NCBI GenBank assembly: GCA_029959365.1
Contig: JASCOA010000010.1
Location: forward strand, 1 to 49,157
DNA: 49,157 nucleotides
Source: Microbacteriaceae bacterium PS02343
GTDB lineage: Bacteria > Actinomycetota > Actinomycetes > Actinomycetales > Microbacteriaceae
Reading direction: 5' to 3'
Made by a program: the position numbers and the translations under genes. The notes under the pieces were generated by a model. It was not told the origin of the DNA, searched no databases, and saw only the letters and a list, made by a program, of their open reading frames with translations. Positions 30,993 to 40,388 of the stretch are shown here, piece by piece. Every line of letters starts with the position of its first letter. Positions within the stretch are counted from its first letter, which is position 1.

Positions 30993-32669
30993 ATGCCCAC
31001 CAACGTCTACGAACCACGTCCCCTCGCACCTGGCACGCTGCGGGTGATCCCCATCGGCGGCCTCGGCGAGGTCGGCCGGAACATGACCGTCTACGAGATC
31101 GACGGCAAGCTGCTGATCGTCGACGTCGGCGTGCTGTTCCCCGAGGAGCACCAGCCGGGCGTCGACCTGATCCTCCCCGACTTCACGCCGATCCGGCACC
31201 GCCTCGGCGACGTCGTCGGCATCGTGCTCACGCACGGTCACGAGGACCACATCGGCGCAGTGCCGTACCTGCTCAAGCTGCGCCAGGACATCCCCCTGAT
31301 CGGCTCCACGCTCACGCTCGCGCTCATCGAGTCGAAGCTCAAGGAGCACCGGATCAAGCCCTACACGCTCAACGTGAAGGAGGGGCAGATCGAGACGCTC
31401 GGCCCGTTCGAGCTCGAGTTCGTCGCGGTCAACCACTCGATCCCCGACGCGCTCGCGGTGCACATCGCCACGAGCGCCGGCAACGTGCTGCACACGGGCG
31501 ACTTCAAGATGGACCAGCTGCCGCTCGACGACCGCATCACCGACCTGCGCGCCTTCGCGCGGCTCGGCGAGCGCGGGGTCGACCTGTTCCTGCCGGACTC
31601 CACGAACGCCGACGTGCCCGGCTTCACGCCGCTCGAGCGCGAGATCGGTCCCGTGCTCGAGAGCGTCATCGCGAAGGCCCCGCGCCGCGTGATCGTCGCG
31701 AGCTTCTCGAGCCACGTGCACCGCGTGCAGCAGGTGCTCGACGCCGCCGTGGCGAACGACCGCCGCGTCGTGCTGCTCGGCCGCTCGATGGTCAAGAACA
31801 TGGGCATCGCCGCCGACCTGGGCTACCTCAAGGTGCCCGAGGGCGTGCTCGTCGACGCCAAGAAGGCCGGCGACATCCCGGACGACAAGATCGTCTACAT
31901 GTCCACGGGCTCCCAGGGCGAGCCGATGGCCGTCCTCAGCCGCATGGCCAACCTCGAGCACCAGATCGAGCTCGGCAAGGGCGACACGGTCATCCTCGCC
32001 AGCTCGCTCATCCCGGGCAACGAGAACGCCGTCTACCGCGTCATCGACGGGCTCACCAAGCTCGGCGCGAACGTCGTGCACAAGGGCAACGCCAAGGTGC
32101 ACGTCTCCGGCCACGCGGCCGCCGGCGAGCTGCTCTACTGCTACAACATCCTGCGCCCGAAGAACGTGCTGCCCGTGCACGGCGAGCACCGCCACCTCTA
32201 CGCCAACGCGAAGCTGGCGATGGCCTCGGGCATCCCCGAGGAGAACATCGTCCTCGGCCAGGACGGCACCGTCGTCGACCTCAAGGACGGCAAGGCGGAG
32301 GTCGTCGGCCAGCTCGACATCGGCTACGTGTACGTCGACGGATCGAGCGTCGGCGAGATCACGGATGCGGACCTCAAGGACCGCCGCGTCCTCGCCGAGG
32401 AGGGCTTCATCTCGATCTTCGTCGCCATCGACTCGCAGACCGGCAAGGTCATCGTGGGCCCGGAGATCCAGGCCCGCGGCTTCGCCGAGGACGACGCGAT
32501 CTTCGACGACATCAAGCCGAAGATCCTCGGCGCCCTCAAGGACGCCGCCGAGAACGGCACGCGCGACACGCACGCCTACAGCCAGGTCGTGCGCCGCACG
32601 GTCGGCCGCTGGGTGGGCACGAAGATCCGTCGCCGCCCGATGATCGTGCCGGTGGTCATCGAGGCCTGA
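30993..32669 (+). CDS. rnj: Ribonuclease J
   Basis: A metallo-beta-lactamase/beta-CASP ribonuclease with endo- and 5'-3' exonuclease activity, used in rRNA and mRNA processing. The 558 residues include the zinc motif HGHEDH (81-86), the NHSIPDALAVHI and HTGDFKMDQ segments, the beta-CASP insert, VHVSGHAAAGEL and LPVHGEHRHL, and a C-terminal domain from about 450. The start ATG 30993 lacks a clear ribosome binding site. A strong terminator closes the unit. Confidence 0.96.
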   Translation: MPTNVYEPRPLAPGTLRVIPIGGLGEVGRNMTVYEIDGKLLIVDVGVLFPEEHQPGVDLILPDFTPIRHRLGDVVGIVLTHGHEDHIGAVPYLLKLRQDIPLIGSTLTLALIESKLKEHRIKPYTLNVKEGQIETLGPFELEFVAVNHSIPDALAVHIATSAGNVLHTGDFKMDQLPLDDRITDLRAFARLGERGVDLFLPDSTNADVPGFTPLEREIGPVLESVIAKAPRRVIVASFSSHVHRVQQVLDAAVANDRRVVLLGRSMVKNMGIAADLGYLKVPEGVLVDAKKAGDIPDDKIVYMSTGSQGEPMAVLSRMANLEHQIELGKGDTVILASSLIPGNENAVYRVIDGLTKLGANVVHKGNAKVHVSGHAAAGELLYCYNILRPKNVLPVHGEHRHLYANAKLAMASGIPEENIVLGQDGTVVDLKDGKAEVVGQLDIGYVYVDGSSVGEITDADLKDRRVLAEEGFISIFVAIDSQTGKVIVGPEIQARGFAEDDAIFDDIKPKILGALKDAAENGTRDTHAYSQVVRRTVGRWVGTKIRRRPMIVPVVIEA

Positions 32670-32678
32670 GCGCACGAC

Positions 32679-32716
32679 CCCGGGTCGGGTCGGGGTTCAC
32701 CCCGATCCGACCCGGG
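32679..32716 (+). terminator. Strong hairpin terminator after rnj
   Basis: A 17-bp stem (32679-32695 with 32700-32716) with a single G.T pair and a TTCA loop, 9 nt after the stop. Confidence 0.8.
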
Positions 32717-32736
32717 TTCCCCCGCGCGGTGGATGC

Positions 32737-32782
32737 GGAGCCTCCCAGCGGATCCCTAGATTCGGGTCCGACGGGAGGCTCC
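32737..32782 (+). promoter_or_regulatory. Promoter of efflux operon flanked by an inverted repeat
   Basis: GGAGCCTCCC (32737-32746) and GGGAGGCTCC (32773-32782) form a perfect 10-bp inverted repeat. The likely -10 TAGATT (32757-32762) lies between the arms. This could be an operator or a leader hairpin. Confidence 0.45.
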
Positions 32783-32805
32783 CGTCGTTCTCAAGGGGGT
32801 TCCTC

Positions 32806-33729
32806 ATGCACGTCGCCCGCACCTGGGTGTTCCCGATCCTCAGGATCGTCATCGCGATCGTGATCGCCGTCGCGCTCGTCCAGCTCGCCTTCTTCTCGGG
32901 CGGCTCCGAGGCCGACGACGTCGCGGCGCCGACCGGGTCGGTGGGGCAGGAGCTCACGGTCGTCGAGCGCGGCGACCTCGAGAGCACCGTCCGCTTCGAC
33001 GCGACGATCGCCGCCGACGAGGCGGTGCCCGTGGTCGCCGCCGTGGACGCCCAGGTGCGCACGGTGCCCGTGGCCGTCGACCAGCGCGTCGACGCAGGGC
33101 AGGTGCTCGCCACGGTGCGCAACGCGGCGGGTCGCACCGTGAACGTCACCGCCCCGATCACCGGCACGCTCGTGCAGCTCGATGCGCTCGTCGATCAGTT
33201 CCTCTCGGTCGGCTCGCCGATCGCAGCCGTGGCCCCGGACAGCTTCCACGTGCGCGCCACCATCGACCCCTCGCAGCAGTACCGCCTGGTCGATCGGCCG
33301 GATGAGGGCACCGTCTCCATCGCCGGCGGCCCGCAGCCCTTCGCGTGCACCGGCCTCGCGATCGACGCGACCACGCCGACGCCGGAGTCCGGCGGTCTCG
33401 TCGAGACGACCATCCGCTGCGCCGTGCCCGCCGAGGTGACCGTCTTCGCCGGCCTCAGCGCTGAGCTCGAGATCGCCGCGGGCAGCGCCCAGGACGCGCT
33501 CGTCGTGCCGACCACCGCGGTCGAGGGCGCGGTCGAGGCCGGCGTCGTCTACCTGCCGGGCGCCGACGGCGAGCCCGAGCCGCGCGACGTCGTGCTCGGC
33601 ATCAGCGACGGCACCGCGATCGAGATCGTGAGCGGTCTGGACGAGGGCGACGAGATCCTCGCCTTCACGCCGAGCGCGACGGCCGACGGCGGCGTCTGCT
33701 ACCCCGACGAGTACGGGATGAACTGCTGA
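32806..33729 (+). CDS. MacA/HlyD-like periplasmic adaptor of an efflux system
   Basis: A 307-residue protein with an N-terminal membrane anchor (about 8-30). A short biotinyl-lipoyl-like segment (APITGTLVQLDALVDQFLSVGSPIAAV) and C-terminal beta domains with DALVVPTTAVEGAVEAGVVYL follow, the pattern of membrane-fusion proteins. It ends GGVCYPDEYGMNC, with two cysteines in an unusual tail. First gene of a three-gene operon; its TGA overlaps the ATPase ATG. In Gram-positives such adaptors help MacB-type transporters export peptides or antibiotics. The substrate is not known. Confidence 0.82.
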   Translation: MHVARTWVFPILRIVIAIVIAVALVQLAFFSGGSEADDVAAPTGSVGQELTVVERGDLESTVRFDATIAADEAVPVVAAVDAQVRTVPVAVDQRVDAGQVLATVRNAAGRTVNVTAPITGTLVQLDALVDQFLSVGSPIAAVAPDSFHVRATIDPSQQYRLVDRPDEGTVSIAGGPQPFACTGLAIDATTPTPESGGLVETTIRCAVPAEVTVFAGLSAELEIAAGSAQDALVVPTTAVEGAVEAGVVYLPGADGEPEPRDVVLGISDGTAIEIVSGLDEGDEILAFTPSATADGGVCYPDEYGMNC

Positions 33730-34427
33730 TGAGCCTGTTCCGGCTCGAGGGCGTCGCCCGCAGCGTGCGCCTGCCCGACGACTCCCGCCTCGACATCCTC
33801 GCGGGCGTCGACCTCGCGGTCGACGCCGGCGAGCACGTCTCGATCGTGGGCCGCAGCGGTTCCGGCAAGACGACGCTCCTCAACCTGCTGGGTCTGCTCG
33901 ACGAGCCCACCGCGGGCGAGATCGTCTGGGACGGCAGACCGCTGAGCGCCCTGTCCTCCCGCGACCGCGACCGCGCGCGAGGCCGGGACATCGGCTTCGT
34001 CTTCCAGCAGTTCAACCTGCTCAGCGGGCGCAGCGCCCTCGAGAACACGATCGTGCCGCTGCTCTACGCGGGCACCGACCGCTTCTGGAAGCGCCGCTCC
34101 ATCGCCACGGCGATGCTCGAGCGGGTCGGTCTGGGGGAGCGGCTGGCCAGCACGCCCGAGCACCTCTCGGGTGGCGAGCAGCAGCGCGTGGCGATCGCCC
34201 GAGCCCTCGTGCGCGGCCCGAAGCTGATCCTCGCCGACGAGCCGACCGGCGCGCTCGACGTGGAGACCGGCGCACGCGTCATGCGGCTGCTCGACGACGT
34301 CTCGCGCGCAACGGGCGCGGCGCTCATCACGATCACGCACGATCCAGCCATCGCGGCCCTCGCCGATCGCTGCTACCGGCTCGACGCGGGACGGCTCGCG
34401 CCCGAGCGGTCGGGGGCGGCCGCGTGA
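33729..34427 (+). CDS. MacB/LolD-type ABC transporter ATPase
   Basis: A 232-residue nucleotide-binding subunit with consensus motifs: Walker [11 protein letters not shown]-loop FVFQQFNLL, signature [15 protein letters not shown], Walker [13 protein letters not shown] and H-loop ITHD. The DEPTGALD and FNLL features mark the MacB/LolD/FtsE-like group that drives FtsX-fold permeases. It overlaps its neighbours by 1 and 4 nt (TGATG and GTGA), indicating tight translational coupling. It contrasts with the degenerate ATPase at 19496-20314. Confidence 0.93.
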   Translation: MSLFRLEGVARSVRLPDDSRLDILAGVDLAVDAGEHVSIVGRSGSGKTTLLNLLGLLDEPTAGEIVWDGRPLSALSSRDRDRARGRDIGFVFQQFNLLSGRSALENTIVPLLYAGTDRFWKRRSIATAMLERVGLGERLASTPEHLSGGEQQRVAIARALVRGPKLILADEPTGALDVETGARVMRLLDDVSRATGAALITITHDPAIAALADRCYRLDAGRLAPERSGAAA

Positions 34428-35668
34428 ACCGGCTGCGTGAGTCCTTCACCACGGTGGCGGCGACGGTCATCGAGGGCTGGAACGAGCTGCGCGCGCAGCG
34501 CACCCGGGTGCTGATGAGCCTCATCGGCGTCGGCCTCGCGGTCGCTGCCATCACGGGCGCGGTCGCCGCCGGCTCGATCGCCGAGCAGTCGATCCGCGAG
34601 GGCGAGGAGCGCGGGTCCGGCCGAGCCGCATCGCTGAGCGTGAACGCCTTCGACGACAACGGTCCCACCGACCCGGTCCTGCTCGCCGAGCGCCTCGAGC
34701 CGCTCGTCGAGCGCTTCGGCATCGACTACCACTCGCGGCGCGTCTACGGCGAGCCGCTCGCGCTCGAATCGCCCTCGGGGCTGCTGCGCACCGAGTCGGC
34801 CGCGGTCGATCCGGCCTGGGGGGCCATGCGCCGCATCCCCGTCGAGCACGGCCGCTGGTTCACCGAGCGGGACGAGCGGATGCTCGCACCGGCGGTGCTC
34901 GTCGACGAGATCGCGTGGGAGAACCTCGGCTCTCCCGCGCTCGGCGAGCATCCGACCGTCCGCATCCAGGGCGAGCGCTCGGCGACCGCGGAGATCGTCG
35001 GGGTCGTCGCCTCCCAGAACTCCTCGCGCGAGTGGTCGGCGGGCACGGTCTACCTGCTGGTTGACGACTACCTCGAGCTCGCGCCGCCGCTCGACCCGAT
35101 GATCAGCAGCGTCGAGACCTCGCTCTGGGTGCCCGAGGCGGAGGCCGAGGCGCTCGCCGACGCGATCCGCGCGGAGCTGCGGGCGCAGTACCCGGTGACG
35201 ATCTCGGTGCAGGTCGAGCGCAACGACCCGGCCGCCTGGGGCGGCGGCGCCGCGACCGGCCTGCTCTGGCTGCAGCTCGGCCTCGTCGGGGTCGCGTCGA
35301 TCGTGCTGCTGCTCGCGGCGCTGAGCCTGGTCAACATCACGATGGTGACGGTGCGGCACCGGGTGCGCGAGATTGGCATCCGGCGGGCCTTCGGTGCCAC
35401 CGGGCGCCGCGTCTTCGTCGGCGTGGTCATGGAGAGCGTGGTCGGCACCGCCTTCGCGGGCGTGATCGGCGTCGCGATCGCGGTGCTGGCGCTGCAGAAC
35501 CCGTGGGTGCGCGAGCTGATCGGCGACGGCATCGTCGAGCCGCCGCCCTTCCCGATCGGGGCCGCCGTGGTCGGGCTGCTCGTGGCCGTCGGGGTCGGCG
35601 CCGTGGCGGGCGTGCTCCCGGCGCTGGTCGCCGTCCGGGTGCGGGTCATCGAGGCGATCCGGTTCTGA
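34424..35668 (+). CDS. MacB-like FtsX-fold ABC permease
   Basis: A 414-residue permease with one N-terminal membrane helix (about 30-52), a large extracytoplasmic MacB_PCD-type domain (about 55-270) and three C-terminal helices (about 282-305, 325-352 and 370-400). Conserved [22 protein letters not shown] lies between C-terminal helices. The GTG at 34424 overlaps the ATPase stop. With the adaptor and ATPase it forms a mechanotransmission-type exporter; the likely role is export of a peptide, lipid or drug. Confidence 0.9.
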   Translation: MNRLRESFTTVAATVIEGWNELRAQRTRVLMSLIGVGLAVAAITGAVAAGSIAEQSIREGEERGSGRAASLSVNAFDDNGPTDPVLLAERLEPLVERFGIDYHSRRVYGEPLALESPSGLLRTESAAVDPAWGAMRRIPVEHGRWFTERDERMLAPAVLVDEIAWENLGSPALGEHPTVRIQGERSATAEIVGVVASQNSSREWSAGTVYLLVDDYLELAPPLDPMISSVETSLWVPEAEAEALADAIRAELRAQYPVTISVQVERNDPAAWGGGAATGLLWLQLGLVGVASIVLLLAALSLVNITMVTVRHRVREIGIRRAFGATGRRVFVGVVMESVVGTAFAGVIGVAIAVLALQNPWVRELIGDGIVEPPPFPIGAAVVGLLVAVGVGAVAGVLPALVAVRVRVIEAIRF

Positions 35669-35671
35669 TGG

Positions 35672-35726
35672 CGAGCGGATGCGCCCCCGACGGTCCCCGG
35701 TACCGGCTCCGCGGCGCATCCGCTCG
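35672..35726. terminator. Hairpin of paired GAGCGGATGC words after the efflux operon
   Basis: CGAGCGGATGCGCC (35672-35685) and GGCGCATCCGCTCG (35713-35726) form a perfect 14-bp stem with a 27-nt loop, 4 nt after the permease stop. Confidence 0.6.
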
Positions 35727-35779
35727 GCCCGCTCCGCGGCTCGCCGCGCCCCTAGCCGGCTCGCGTCGGAGGCTGGAGG

Positions 35780-35785
35780 TACCCT
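35780..35785 (+). promoter_or_regulatory. ftsK: -10 box, leaderless promoter of ftsK
   Basis: TACCCT, 7 nt from the ATG at 35793. Confidence 0.55.
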
Positions 35786-35792
35786 GTCGCGC

Positions 35793-38603
35793 ATGGCAAC
35801 GAGCTCCAGATCCTCTTCGCGCGCCCGCGCGGGCAACGGGTCGACCGCGCGCGGCAAGGCGCAGGGCACCGCGGCCGTGAAGACGAAGAAGCTGCCCGTC
35901 GGCGGCGTTCCCGAGAAGCCCGAGCGCGGCCTGCTGGCGCGCGCGTGGATGGGCCTCGCGCATCTCACCGGCGGCGCCTTCCGCGCCTTCGGGCACGAGA
36001 AGCTGGCCAAGGAGGAGCGTCGCGACGGCCTGCCGTTCCTGCTCGTGCTGCTCGCGGTGGCCGGCGCGGCCGTCGAGTGGTTCAACCCGACCGCCGAGGT
36101 CGCGATCACGCTCGACGCCTGGACCTTCGGTCTGCTGCTCGGCCGGGTCGCCTTCGGACTCCCCGTCGTGCTCGTGCTCTTCGCCGCGTGGCTGTTCCGC
36201 CACCCGGCCTCCGTGCACGACAACACCCGCATCGGCATCGGCCTCGTCGTGCTGCTGGCCAGCGTCAGCGCGCTCTGCCACACCGCGGGCGGCCAGCCGC
36301 AGCCCGCGCAGGGCGTCGAGGCCGTCGCCCAAGGCGGCGGCATGATCGGCTGGGTGCTCGCCGCACCGCTCATCGCGCTCGGCACGCCGCTGCTCGCGAC
36401 GCCGGTGGCGATCGTGCTGCTGGTCCTCTCGCTCTTCATCATCACCAAGACGCCGCCGAACAAGCTCGCGCATCGGCTGCGCGAGCTCTACGCCTACCTC
36501 TTCGGCGCCACCCTGCCGGATGCGGAGGCACGCGCCGCGGCGAAGGCCGCCAAGCGCGAGGACCGCTTCGCCGGCGTCGACGACCTCGAGCTCTCCGGCG
36601 AGGACGTCGACACCGACTCGCTGCCCTGGTGGCGCCGCAATAAGGACAAGCGCGAGGTCGACCCCGCGTACGACTCGCCGGTCATCGGCGCCGAGGGCGT
36701 CACCGACGTCATCGACCCCCTCGCCGCGTCCGTCGACTCCGGCCTGCTGCACGATCTCGAGGCCGCCGAGGACGCGGTCAAGCGCTTCAGCACCGGCGAG
36801 GCGCCGGTCGCCCGGGCCACCGGGCTGCGCGACGACGAGGGGCCCGCCGCACCGCTGCCGGGCTTCGCCGAGAAGGCGAGCGAGCGCGGCGCGCTCGGCG
36901 AGTTCGAGGATCCGGCCGAGGCGATCGTCAACCCCGCGCCGATCCCCGAGTCCGACCGCGAGACGCAGGCCGTCGACCCGATCGAGGCCGCGGCCGTCGA
37001 GGAGCCGGCGGATGCGCCGCAGGGCGACTACGCGCTGCCGGCCGCTTCGACGCTGGGCGCGGGCACGCCGCCGAAGGCGCGCTCCTCCGCGAACGACGAG
37101 ATCGTCGCCGCGATCACCGAGGTGCTCACCCAGTTCAAGGTCGACGCGTCCGTGACGGGCTTCAGCCGAGGCCCCTCGGTCACCCGCTACGAGATCGAGC
37201 TCGGCCCGGGCGTCAAGGTCGAGCGAGTCACCGCGCTCAGCAAGAACCTCGCCTACGCCGTCGCCAGCAACGAGGTCAGCATCCTCTCGCCCATCCCGGG
37301 CAAGAGCGCGATCGGCGTCGAGATCCCGAACCGCGATCGCGAGATCGTCTCGCTCGGCGACGTGCTGCGCTCGCAGGCCTCGGTCAAGAGCACGCACCCC
37401 ATGACGATCGGTATCGGCAAGGACGTCGAGGGCGGCTACGTCGTCGCCAACCTTGCCAAGATGCCCCACCTGCTCGTGGCCGGCTCCACGGGCTCGGGCA
37501 AGTCGAGCTTCGTCAACTCCATGATCACGAGCCTGCTGATGCGCGCGAAGCCGAGCGAGGTGCGCATGGTGCTCGTCGACCCCAAGCGGGTCGAGCTCTC
37601 GATCTACGCGGGCGTGCCGCACCTCATCACCCCCATCATCACGAACCCGAAGAAGGCCGCGGAGGCGCTGCAGTGGGTCGTGAAGGAGATGGACATGCGG
37701 TACGACGACCTCGCGTCGTTCGGCTTCCGCCACATCGACGACTTCAACCGCGCCGTCGTGAACGACGAGATCAAGCTGCCGTCGGGCTCCGAGCGCAAAC
37801 TGCGCCCGTACCCCTACCTGCTGGTCGTGGTCGACGAGCTCGCTGACCTCATGATGGTCGCTCCGCGCGACGTCGAGGACTCGATCGTGCGCATCACGCA
37901 GCTCGCGCGAGCCTCGGGCATCCACCTCGTGCTCGCCACCCAGCGACCCTCGGTCGACGTGGTGACCGGGCTCATCAAGGCGAACGTGCCCTCGCGGCTG
38001 GCGTTCGCGGTCACGAGCGTCACCGACAGCCGCGTCATCCTCGACCAGCCTGGCGCCGACAAGCTCATCGGTCAGGGCGACGGCCTCTTCCTGCCGATGG
38101 GGTCCTCCAAGGCGGTGCGCGTCCAGGGCGCGTGGGTCAAGGAGGACGAGATCAACCGGGTCGTCCAGCACGTCACCCGCCAGGCCCGCCCCGAGTACCG
38201 ACACGACGTCGCGGCCGAGGCGCCCAAGAAGGAGATCGACGAGGACATCGGCGACGACCTCGACGTGCTGCTCTCGGCGGTCGAGCTGGTCGTCACGACG
38301 CAGTTCGGCTCGACCTCCATGCTGCAGCGCAAGCTTCGCGTCGGCTTCGCCAAGGCAGGCCGCCTCATGGACCTCATGGAGTCACGCGAGATCGTCGGCC
38401 CGTCCGAGGGCTCGAAGGCGCGCGACGTGCTCGTCGCCCCCGACCAGCTCGCGGCGGTGCTCGGCAGGATCCGCGGCGAGGACGCCCCCGCGTCGACCGG
38501 TTCGCGCTCGGGCTCCGATCCGGTCGCCGACATGACCGAGGGGTACCATGAGGTCGACGGCGACTCGGATGAGGACGCCTGGGGTCTGACCGGCAGGGAG
38601 TAA
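35793..38603 (+). CDS. ftsK: DNA translocase FtsK/SpoIIIE
   Basis: Septum-linked motor that pumps chromosome termini into daughter cells. The 936 residues have an Ala/Lys-rich N terminus, about four membrane helices (80-97, 112-133, 146-163, 184-218), an acidic linker to about 430, and the beta/alpha RecA-like motor with Walker [10 protein letters not shown] (563-571). [13 protein letters not shown] and [23 protein letters not shown] are present. A C-terminal gamma winged helix (about 829-895, [22 protein letters not shown]) reads polar DNA sequences. Start 35793 is fixed by the -10 box; earlier in-frame codons lie in the intergenic hairpin. An interesting neighbour for the skewed GAGCGGATGC word. 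Confidence 0.96.
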   Translation: MATSSRSSSRARAGNGSTARGKAQGTAAVKTKKLPVGGVPEKPERGLLARAWMGLAHLTGGAFRAFGHEKLAKEERRDGLPFLLVLLAVAGAAVEWFNPTAEVAITLDAWTFGLLLGRVAFGLPVVLVLFAAWLFRHPASVHDNTRIGIGLVVLLASVSALCHTAGGQPQPAQGVEAVAQGGGMIGWVLAAPLIALGTPLLATPVAIVLLVLSLFIITKTPPNKLAHRLRELYAYLFGATLPDAEARAAAKAAKREDRFAGVDDLELSGEDVDTDSLPWWRRNKDKREVDPAYDSPVIGAEGVTDVIDPLAASVDSGLLHDLEAAEDAVKRFSTGEAPVARATGLRDDEGPAAPLPGFAEKASERGALGEFEDPAEAIVNPAPIPESDRETQAVDPIEAAAVEEPADAPQGDYALPAASTLGAGTPPKARSSANDEIVAAITEVLTQFKVDASVTGFSRGPSVTRYEIELGPGVKVERVTALSKNLAYAVASNEVSILSPIPGKSAIGVEIPNRDREIVSLGDVLRSQASVKSTHPMTIGIGKDVEGGYVVANLAKMPHLLVAGSTGSGKSSFVNSMITSLLMRAKPSEVRMVLVDPKRVELSIYAGVPHLITPIITNPKKAAEALQWVVKEMDMRYDDLASFGFRHIDDFNRAVVNDEIKLPSGSERKLRPYPYLLVVVDELADLMMVAPRDVEDSIVRITQLARASGIHLVLATQRPSVDVVTGLIKANVPSRLAFAVTSVTDSRVILDQPGADKLIGQGDGLFLPMGSSKAVRVQGAWVKEDEINRVVQHVTRQARPEYRHDVAAEAPKKEIDEDIGDDLDVLLSAVELVVTTQFGSTSMLQRKLRVGFAKAGRLMDLMESREIVGPSEGSKARDVLVAPDQLAAVLGRIRGEDAPASTGSRSGSDPVADMTEGYHEVDGDSDEDAWGLTGRE

Positions 38604-38607
38604 GCAC

Positions 38608-39225
38608 GTGGCATCCTCCGATGGCGGGCTCCTCGCGGGCCGCTTCGTCCGTGCGGGCGACGGCCCTGCCAGCAACGGCAACCTCGCGAACCTCATCACG
38701 GTCGCGCGCATCCTGCTCGCCCCGCTCTTCATCTGGCTGCTGCTCGCCGATGGCGGGCAGGGCGGTCCCGGCCGTTACGCCGCCGCCGCGCTCTTCATCG
38801 TCGCGATCGCGACCGACAGCCTCGACGGGCACCTGGCCCGCCGCAACGGCCTCGTCACGGACCTCGGCAAACTGCTCGACCCGATCGCCGACAAGGTGCT
38901 CATCGGCGGTGCGCTCGTCGGCCTCAGCCTCCTCGGCGAGCTCGACTGGTGGATCACGATCGTCATCATGGTGCGCGAGCTCGGCATCACCGCGTTCCGT
39001 TTCGCCGTGCTGCGCGACCGCGTGATCCCCGCCTCGCGAGGGGGCAAGCTCAAGACCGTCCTTCAGGCCGTGGCGATCGCCTTCGCGCTCGTGCCGCTGC
39101 CGCTGCTCCTGGGCGACTGGATGCACGGGGTCAACACCGCGCTCATGGCCCTCGCCCTCGTACTCACGCTCGTCTCCGGCATCGACTACCTCGTGCAGGC
39201 CTGGCGGGGCAACCGCGCGTCGTGA
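38608..39225 (+). CDS. pgsA: CDP-diacylglycerol-glycerol-3-phosphate 3-phosphatidyltransferase
   Basis: Integral membrane enzyme that makes phosphatidylglycerophosphate. The 205 residues contain the CDP-alcohol phosphotransferase motif DSLDGHLARRNGLVTDLG followed by KLLDPIAD, matching DxxDGxxAR...GxxxDxxxD, and about five membrane helices. The GTG at 38608 is 4 nt after the ftsK stop. The stop overlaps cinA. ftsK-pgsA-cinA is a usual actinobacterial string. Confidence 0.94.
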   Translation: MASSDGGLLAGRFVRAGDGPASNGNLANLITVARILLAPLFIWLLLADGGQGGPGRYAAAALFIVAIATDSLDGHLARRNGLVTDLGKLLDPIADKVLIGGALVGLSLLGELDWWITIVIMVRELGITAFRFAVLRDRVIPASRGGKLKTVLQAVAIAFALVPLPLLLGDWMHGVNTALMALALVLTLVSGIDYLVQAWRGNRAS

Positions 39226-39722
39226 CCGCTGCGCTGCCCGACGGCGCCGTGGCGGACCTCGTCGCCGAGCTCGCCGCACGGGGGCTGACGGTCGCCGTCG
39301 CGGAGTCGCTGACGGGCGGACTGCTCGCGGGCGAGCTCATCCGTCCCGCCGGGGCCTCCGCCGTCGTGCTCGGGGGAGTCGTCTGCTACGCCACCGAGCT
39401 GAAGCAGCGCCTGCTCGGCGTGGACGCCGAGCTGCTCGAGGAGCACGGGCCCGTGCACCCCGAGGTGGCCCGCCAGATGGCCGACCGGGTGCGCACCGTC
39501 CTCGCCGTCGACGGCCGCGCCGCCGACATCGGGCTCGCGACCACCGGCGTGGCGGGACCCGAGCCGCAGGGCGGGCACCCCGCCGGCCTCGCCTACATCG
39601 GCATCGCGCTCGGAGGTGCGGTCGAGTCGATCCAGCTGCGCCTGGAGGGCGACCGCGACGCGGTGCGCGACGGCGTGGTCCGGCGAGCGGTCGTGGAGCT
39701 CGGCGCGCGTCTCCGGCGCTGA
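39222..39722 (+). CDS. cinA: CinA C-terminal domain protein (nicotinamide-nucleotide amidase)
   Basis: A 166-residue stand-alone CinA C-terminal domain, with AESLTGGLLAGELI (about 27-40), VVCYATELKQRLLGV and TTGVAGPEPQ. Homologues (PncC) deamidate NMN to NaMN, recycling pyridine nucleotides. This complements the de novo NAD operon at 4-10 kb. The GTG at 39222 overlaps the pgsA stop (GTGA). The N-terminal molybdopterin-like domain of full CinA is absent, as is common. Confidence 0.92.
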   Translation: MTAALPDGAVADLVAELAARGLTVAVAESLTGGLLAGELIRPAGASAVVLGGVVCYATELKQRLLGVDAELLEEHGPVHPEVARQMADRVRTVLAVDGRAADIGLATTGVAGPEPQGGHPAGLAYIGIALGGAVESIQLRLEGDRDAVRDGVVRRAVVELGARLRR

Positions 39723-39790
39723 GGCGGCCGACCCATCCGTGCGGGCGGCGGCTGCGAACTATCATCATCGAGCGGCCTTCGCAAGATTCT

Positions 39791-39807
39791 TGAGCCGAAT
39801 CGGCTCA
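39791..39807. promoter_or_regulatory. Perfect 17-bp palindrome upstream of clgR
   Basis: TGAGCCGA-A-TCGGCTCA is an 8-1-8 inverted repeat, ending 4 nt before the candidate ECF -35. It is a possible regulator site. Confidence 0.5.
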
Positions 39808-39811
39808 GGGT

Positions 39812-39836
39812 GGAATACCTGCGTGAAGACTGCGTT
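39812..39836 (+). promoter_or_regulatory. clgR: Candidate ECF-sigma (SigE/SigH-like) promoter of clgR
   Basis: GGAATA (39812-39817), 16 nt, then GTT (39834-39836, within CGTT). This resembles GGAAY/CGTT promoters. In mycobacteria and corynebacteria clgR is under such stress sigma factors. Confidence 0.4.
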
Positions 39837-39878
39837 ACATCAGACGGAGTTCCCCGGCGTCACCCAGTGATCGACGGA

Positions 39879-39884
39879 TAGAGT
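39879..39884 (+). promoter_or_regulatory. clgR: Possible housekeeping -10 of clgR
   Basis: TAGAGT, 92 nt before the ATG. A 7-4-7 inverted repeat (TCGGGTA, GCAG, TACCCGA; 39899-39916) lies just past the predicted start site and could be an operator. Confidence 0.35.
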
Positions 39885-39976
39885 TCTGGCACCGGTTGTC
39901 GGGTAGCAGTACCCGAAGCGCCGGGGTCGGTCTCTCCCCGAAGGGCTGATGACGCCACACGAGTAAGGAGGGTCCC

Positions 39977-40285
39977 ATGGTTCTGGTCCGTCAAGAGATC
40001 GGCGACGTGCTCCGCGACTTCCGCCTGCAGAAGGGCCGTACGCTCCGCCAGGTGGCGAGCAAGGCCAGTGTGGCGCTCGGCTACCTCAGCGAGGTCGAGC
40101 GCGGGCAGAAGGAGGCCTCGAGCGAGATCCTCGCCTCGGTGGCCGACGCGCTCGACACGCCCATCTCGATCATCATGCGCGAGGTGAGCGATCGCCTCGC
40201 GGTCGTCGAGGGTCTCACGATCGTGCCGGACACGGTGCCGGTCGACATGGTGGCCGACTTCGACGCCGACCTGGTCGCGCGCTGA
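39977..40285 (+). CDS. clgR: ClgR-like XRE family transcriptional regulator
   Basis: A 102-residue helix-turn-helix protein. The XRE domain spans about 6-68 (IGDVLRDFRLQKGRTLRQVASKAS, then LGYLSEVERGQKEASSEILASVADAL). The sequence and the cinA-clgR-DUF3046-recA position mark it as ClgR, activator of clp protease and other stress genes in actinobacteria. A very strong AAGGAGG ribosome binding site lies before the ATG. It has a long 254-nt upstream region with palindromes and a possible ECF promoter. It ends in its own terminator. Confidence 0.88.
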   Translation: MVLVRQEIGDVLRDFRLQKGRTLRQVASKASVALGYLSEVERGQKEASSEILASVADALDTPISIIMREVSDRLAVVEGLTIVPDTVPVDMVADFDADLVAR

Positions 40286-40304
40286 TCCCGAATACCAGCC
40301 TCAA

Positions 40305-40336
40305 CGAGGGCGTCCCGCTGCGGCGGGGCGCCCTCG
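40305..40336 (+). terminator. Hairpin terminator after clgR
   Basis: A 14-bp stem (40305-40318 with 40323-40336), one T.G pair and a TGCG loop, 19 nt after the stop. Confidence 0.75.
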
Positions 40337-40388
40337 TCCCGTCCCGGGCCGGTTCGCGAGACCGGCTCCCGTACGCGAGGATGAGCGG

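Noticed and set aside
35646-38204. 852-codon minus-strand open frame over ftsK
   Set aside because: Antisense shadow of the strongly conserved ftsK reading frame.
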